Assembly: GCA_036278935.1 (NCBI GenBank)
Contig: DASUKA010000109.1
Coordinates: 1-25,717, forward strand
Length of the DNA: 25,717 nucleotides
Direction: 5' to 3'
Origin: DASSNR01 sp036278935
Lineage (GTDB): Bacteria; Gemmatimonadota; Gemmatimonadetes; Gemmatimonadales; Gemmatimonadaceae
The position numbers were made by a program, and so were the translations under genes. Positions within the stretch are counted from its first letter, which is position 1, and every line of letters starts with the position of its first letter. Shown here one piece after another: positions 22,261-25,717 of the stretch. A model generated the notes under the pieces. That model was not told where the DNA came from. It did no database searches and saw only the letters and a program-made list of their open reading frames with translations.

Positions 22261-22541
22261 ACAAGCGAGACGAGGGCCGTTGGTCCGGCCATGTGACGGC
22301 GCACAGCAACGCGCTGGATCTCGATCCCGGCGTCTTCACGTGGACAGACCCGCGCGAGATCGCGGCTTCGCTCAAGCGATCCGCCGAGCGCAGCCAGCGC
22401 CGCAAGGGCACGCCATACCAGTCGGCAATGTCGATGCTGACCTTCTACATCAACCGCGCGGGCCGCGCGCTGGACGCTGAACAACGGCAGGTGCTCGAGC
22501 GCGCCAAACAGGAGTTGCGCAAGCAGTTCGGGCGGGAGTAA
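22257..22541 (+). CDS. DUF3175 family protein
   Basis: The product has 94 residues. The start ATG 22257 shares bases with the AraC stop (ATGA), so it is translationally coupled to that gene. The sequence follows the DUF3175 pattern closely: WSGHVTAHSNALDLDPGVFT, DPREIAASLKRSAERSQRRK, GTPYQSAMSMLTFYINRAGR and ERAKQELRKQFGR. It is small, basic and helical, with no signal peptide or membrane segment. The family is widespread in soil bacteria and its function is unknown. The coupling to an AraC regulator may only reflect compact packing. It converges with the permease gene, with 37 nt between them and no clear terminator. Confidence 0.9.
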   Translation: MNKRDEGRWSGHVTAHSNALDLDPGVFTWTDPREIAASLKRSAERSQRRKGTPYQSAMSMLTFYINRAGRALDAEQRQVLERAKQELRKQFGRE

Positions 22542-22578
22542 GTAGCGATCTCGCTGGTGAGGCCGCGCCGTCGTCCGT

Positions 22579-25206
22579 CTATTCCGCCCGCAATGCGATG
22601 AGCGGGTCCACGCGCACCGCGCGGCGCACGGGGATGAGTACCGCCACGCACGCGGTCACGATCAGGACGATGGCCGCCGCCGCGAGAATCAGCGGATCGG
22701 CGGGCGAGGTGTCGTAGAGCAGCCCGGCAACCGACTGGCCGGCTGCCAGCGCGATGCCCGTGCCAAGCACGATGCCCACCAGCACCAGGCGCAGCGCGCT
22801 CCCCAGCACGGTTCGTACGATGTTGCCCGCGCGGGCGCCGATGGCGATGCGCACCGCCAGCTCGCGCGTGCGCTGCGTGACGAGATAGGATGTGACCGCG
22901 TACAGGCCGAACGCGGCGATGATGAGCCCGAGCACACCCAGTCCTGCCAGTAGTTGAGCACCCATGCGCCATGGCCGGTACTGCGGCGCCAGGCGGTCCG
23001 CCATGACCGCGACGGCCCTCTGCTGCGGATCGGAGGCCGTGTCGCCGAGCGCACGCGTGAGCCAGCGCGCGACGGGGGCAGGATCGCCGCGCGTGCGCAG
23101 CACGAGCCCCGCCACGCTCAGCGACTCCGGGGGCTGCGAGAGTGAGACGTACAGCATCGCGGCCGACGAGTCGATGAGCCGGAACGGGTGCACATCGCGC
23201 GCGACGCCGACCACCGTGTAGCAGCGTGCCGTCGGGCCGCCAATGCGAATGCACTCACCCAGAGGATCGCGCCCCGGCCAGAGCCCGCGCGCCAGCTCGT
23301 GGCTCACGACCGTGACCGGCGCCGTGCCCACGCGGTCGTCGCCCGACAGGGCTCTCCCTCGATCGACGCGAATGCCCGTAGCGTCGAAGTAACTCGGCTC
23401 CACGGCCATGTACCCGGTGTGCCGCGCCGGCACCGCGAGCGAATCACCCGCGCGCGAGAAGAGACGCGCGCCGAGCATGCCATCCAGCGGCGTTGCCGCG
23501 GTGAGGGCAGCCGCGGAGACGCCCGGCAGCGCGCGCGCCCGCTCGGCGACCTGCTTCAACGACGCGTGGTGTTCCGGCAGGAACATGGTCGACGCGGTCA
23601 CCACGTGATCCACGTCGTAGCCCACGTCGATCTGCTGCACGCGCGTGAGACTGCGGAGGAAGAGACCGGCCCCGATGAGCAGCACCACCGACAGCGCGGC
23701 CTGCGTCACCATGAGCGCTGCGCGAATGCGGCCCGAGCGCCTGCCTCCTTCGCGCCGGCCGGATTTCAACGCCTGGGAGATGTCAGTGCGCGAGACTTCC
23801 AGTGCCGGCGCCACACCGACCACGAGTCCGATGAGCAGCGCGATGCCGAAGGTGAACGCGGCAACGCGCAGGTCGAACGCCGCACGCCAGTGGATATCCG
23901 GGACAATGAGACGGCGGAGCGCCGCCGCAAGCCACGTAGCGGCAATGGACGCCGCGGCGGCGGAGAGCAGGCCGAGGATCACGCTCTCAAGCAGCAGATG
24001 CGCGGCCAACCGGCGCCGGCTGATGCCGAGCGCGAGCCGGACCGCCAGCTCTCGCCGCCGGTGCAGCGCCCGCGCCAGGAGCAGGTTGGCCGCGTTCGCG
24101 CAGGCGACGAAGAGCACCATCAGCGTGATCGCCGAGAGGAGCAGCGCGATCCGGTCCTCGCGCGTCATGGTCTGCGGTCCGCGGGCCTCGATGATGGAGC
24201 CGAGGATGACGGTGGCGGACGAGTCACCGAGTTGCTCCGTGCGTGCGACGCGACGCAGTGCTTCCTGCGCGCGCACGGCGGCCTGTGATGCATTGCTCGG
24301 AGACGCGACGCGCATCACCAGGCCGTACGCGAGGAGTCCCGCGCTCTCGTACCAGCGCTCGTTGGGCGTGGAGAACCGCGTGAGGCTTGCGAGCGGGACC
24401 CATACGTCCGCCGGCTGGACGTCGATGCCGGTGAAGTCTCGCGGACCGATCCCGATGATCGTGTAGGGCCGCCCCTCGATGCGCAGCGTACCGCCGAGCA
24501 CATTGCGTGCGCCGTGCAGCTCACGTGTCCAGTAGTTGTAGGAAATGACGGCAACATCGCTCGGCGCATCGAAGCGATTCTCGTCGGTGGTGAAGAACCG
24601 GCCCATCGCGGGCCGGACGCCGAGTGTCGAGAAGAAAGTCGCCCCGGTGTACGTGACCTCGATGCGCGACTCCGGTATGCCGTGGCCGCCACTCGCTGTA
24701 GCGATCGGACCGAAGACGGGGCTGGCTCTGGCGATCGGAGCCACCGCGCCGGGCACCGCGCGGACCTCGGGCGCGCTGAAGACCTCGCGGATGGAGGCGC
24801 GCCCTCTCATGGTCCGCGTCGCGTACACCCGGTGGAGCGTGCCAGGGTCGGGAACGCCGGCAGGCTCGCGCACGAGCAGCCGATCGGTAATCGTGAACAC
24901 CGCCGCGTTCGCACCGATGCCGAGCGCGAGCGTGACGACCACGGCGATCGTCACCCCCGGCCGGCGGGCGAGCCCGCGCAGCAGCTGCCGCGCTTCGCGA
25001 CCTGTGCGCTCCACGGCCGCGCCCCGCCAGTACGAGCGGGTCAGCTCCTTCACCAGCCCCACGTTGCCGAACTCCCGTCGCGCCGCGAGCTCCGCCGCCT
25101 CCGCCGTCTCGCCGCGCGCGATGCGCTCCCGCGCGGCCATGGCCAGGTGGGCGCGGATCTCCTCGTCCAGCTCCACGCCGCGACGGAACCACCGCCGAAC
25201 GTTCAT
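22579..25206 (-). CDS. ADOP-type duplicated FtsX/MacB-like ABC permease
   Basis: The product is 875 residues from ATG 25206, which overlaps the padR stop by 4 nt (ATGA). The longer in-frame extension runs antisense-style through padR and is rejected. The N-terminal 65 residues (RRGVELDEEIRAHLAMAARE, AARREFGNVGLVKELTRSYW) are the prefix domain of the acidobacterial duplicated orphan permease family (TIGR03434). Then come TM1 (about 85-107), a MacB-type periplasmic domain, FtsX domain 1 (LMVLFVACANAANLLLARAL, RRRELAVRLALGISRRRLAA), a second periplasmic domain and FtsX domain 2 (VLGLIIAAFGLYAVTSYLVT, RTRELAVRIAIGARAGNIVR). No ATP-binding domain is encoded, and no separate ATPase gene is in the window, as is usual for these orphan permeases. 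Export of peptides or lipids is inferred from the MacB relation. The gene is expressed under PadR control. Confidence 0.94.
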   Translation of the reverse strand: MNVRRWFRRGVELDEEIRAHLAMAARERIARGETAEAAELAARREFGNVGLVKELTRSYWRGAAVERTGREARQLLRGLARRPGVTIAVVVTLALGIGANAAVFTITDRLLVREPAGVPDPGTLHRVYATRTMRGRASIREVFSAPEVRAVPGAVAPIARASPVFGPIATASGGHGIPESRIEVTYTGATFFSTLGVRPAMGRFFTTDENRFDAPSDVAVISYNYWTRELHGARNVLGGTLRIEGRPYTIIGIGPRDFTGIDVQPADVWVPLASLTRFSTPNERWYESAGLLAYGLVMRVASPSNASQAAVRAQEALRRVARTEQLGDSSATVILGSIIEARGPQTMTREDRIALLLSAITLMVLFVACANAANLLLARALHRRRELAVRLALGISRRRLAAHLLLESVILGLLSAAAASIAATWLAAALRRLIVPDIHWRAAFDLRVAAFTFGIALLIGLVVGVAPALEVSRTDISQALKSGRREGGRRSGRIRAALMVTQAALSVVLLIGAGLFLRSLTRVQQIDVGYDVDHVVTASTMFLPEHHASLKQVAERARALPGVSAAALTAATPLDGMLGARLFSRAGDSLAVPARHTGYMAVEPSYFDATGIRVDRGRALSGDDRVGTAPVTVVSHELARGLWPGRDPLGECIRIGGPTARCYTVVGVARDVHPFRLIDSSAAMLYVSLSQPPESLSVAGLVLRTRGDPAPVARWLTRALGDTASDPQQRAVAVMADRLAPQYRPWRMGAQLLAGLGVLGLIIAAFGLYAVTSYLVTQRTRELAVRIAIGARAGNIVRTVLGSALRLVLVGIVLGTGIALAAGQSVAGLLYDTSPADPLILAAAAIVLIVTACVAVLIPVRRAVRVDPLIALRAE

Positions 25207-25571
25207 GACTCGGCCTCTGGCACGGGCGAGCCATCGAGAATACCGCCGATCGCCTGGAAGAACTGCTCCCACCGCGAGCGCTCGGCCGCGAGCTGCCTGC
25301 GTCCCGCCGGCGTGAGCCGGTAGACGCGCACCCGCTGATTGTTCTCGGAGCGGTCCCAGGAAGCCTTCACGAAGCCACGGCGCTCGAGCCGGTGCAGTGC
25401 GGGGTAGAGCGAGCCGGTGTCGACCTGGAACGCGTCGCTGGAACCGGCGCGGATCATCTGCGCGATGCCGTAGCCGTGGCGCGGCCCCCATCGCAGCGTC
25501 TGCAGGATGATGAGATCGAGCGTGCCCTGGAGCAGCTCGATGCGGGAGAGCGGAGGGTTCGCGCGCGGCAT
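25203..25571 (-). CDS. PadR-family transcriptional regulator
   Basis: The product has 122 residues from ATG 25571. The winged helix covers residues 10-95: LLQGTLDLIILQTLRWGPRH, GYGIAQMIRAGSSDAFQVDT, GSLYPALHRLERRGFVKASW, then NNQRVRVYRLTPAGRRQL. A short C-terminal dimerisation helix follows (WEQFFQAIGGIL), typical of the short PadR-s2 form. PadR repressors commonly head operons with ADOP permeases in Acidobacteriota and Gemmatimonadota, and here the two genes overlap by 4 nt. Two dyads of the type GTAG-N5-CTAC lie in its promoter (25591-25603 and 25614-25626), so autoregulation is likely. The inducer is unknown. Confidence 0.95.
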   Translation of the reverse strand: MPRANPPLSRIELLQGTLDLIILQTLRWGPRHGYGIAQMIRAGSSDAFQVDTGSLYPALHRLERRGFVKASWDRSENNQRVRVYRLTPAGRRQLAAERSRWEQFFQAIGGILDGSPVPEAES

Positions 25572-25590
25572 GGCGGCACCGGCTGAGGGT

Positions 25591-25644
25591 GTAGTGCGTC
25601 TACTCCTTAGGCTGTAGGATGCCTACACCCACGCGCGGTGTCAA
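25591..25644 (-). promoter_or_regulatory. padR promoter with two PadR-like dyads
   Basis: On the minus strand a consensus -35 TTGACA occupies 25644-25639. With 17-nt spacing a weak -10 CATCCT lies at 25621-25616. Dyad GTAG-N5-CTAC at 25614-25626 (extended to TGTAG/CTACA, 25613-25627) covers the -10. A second at 25591-25603 lies 23 nt downstream, centre to centre, near the expected transcription start. Both would block initiation when bound. Confidence 0.65.
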
Positions 25645-25656
25645 GCGTCACGAACC

Positions 25657-25700
25657 CGCGCTGCCCGCGATCGGGCATCGGCCCGATCGCGGGCAGCGCG
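25657..25700. terminator. Perfect 20-bp hairpin at the window end
   Basis: Positions 25657-25676 and 25681-25700 are exact reverse complements around the 4-nt loop ATCG. The stem is very GC-rich (starts CGCGCTGCCCGCG). It is probably a terminator for a plus-strand-convergent or outside gene, insulating the padR promoter. No T-run is visible on either side. Confidence 0.6.
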
Positions 25701-25717
25701 ATTCCTACCACGCAGCT

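Noticed and set aside
25207..25491. N-terminal extension of the permease across padR
   Set aside because: The ATGA overlap and the typical ADOP prefix domain fix the start at 25206; the extension is out-of-frame padR sequence.
25657..25700. Attachment or recombination site
   Set aside because: It is a perfect hairpin but there is no integrase, tRNA or duplicated flank; a terminator is the simpler reading.

Overview
This is a GC-rich bacterial chromosomal window with 25 genes. They include a PadR regulator paired with an ADOP-type duplicated permease, DUF3175, a bacilliredoxin, a SWIB/histone-H1-like protein, a eukaryotic-type P5C dehydrogenase and a REC-PAS-cysteine-cluster regulator. Together with very GC-rich codon use and many secreted alanine-rich proteins, this set suggests a member of Gemmatimonadota (FCB group). 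That placement is inference: there is no rRNA or other phylogenetic marker here, and no tRNA, IS element, CRISPR array or integrase was seen. No gene-free stretch exceeds 300 bp.

Layout. Positions 1-1302 hold a translationally coupled minus-strand cluster: a YqjD-like coiled protein, a YqjE-like holin-fold protein and a DUF3618 protein that runs off the window edge. Positions 1303-7275 hold a bacilliredoxin, a small membrane protein, a lipoprotein, a 1030-residue hybrid histidine kinase and a small acidic protein. Four copies of one unusual intergenic element are interspersed there. Positions 7275-10617 hold signal peptidase I, the SWIB protein and pruA. Positions 10702-16365 hold an unrecognised 386-residue protein, a secreted M20 peptidase, a small helical protein, a repeat-rich lipoprotein with a peptidoglycan-binding-like end, an NmrA-type oxidoreductase and a secreted lumazine-binding-like protein. 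Positions 16387-22541 hold the REC-PAS regulator, a secreted protein resembling a metallo-beta-lactamase that has lost its main zinc ligands, a DHA2-type MFS exporter coupled to a small cytosolic protein, a divergent AraC regulator and DUF3175. Positions 22579-25571 hold the padR-permease pair with a clear promoter and two dyads, followed by a long perfect hairpin.

The strongest candidate for something undescribed is the element family at about 1357-1566, 2611-2775, 6636-6763 and 7150-7272. Each copy has a conserved short core (AACGGC ... GCTCGTGCGAGCCGTTTC) flanked by arms of 7- or 8-bp tandem repeats, and most add purine/pyrimidine tracts. Copies differ in which arm type they carry, and at least one looks like a chimera. 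All four have the same core orientation, and three end within a few bases of the end of a minus-strand coding sequence. Two have G-quadruplex-competent arms just upstream of a gene. One copy supplies the last 23 codons of the bacilliredoxin. A second pattern of interest is a TAnnTTTC box ahead of four genes. It lies 4-5 nt before the start codon in two of them and resembles the Bacteroidota -7 promoter element.
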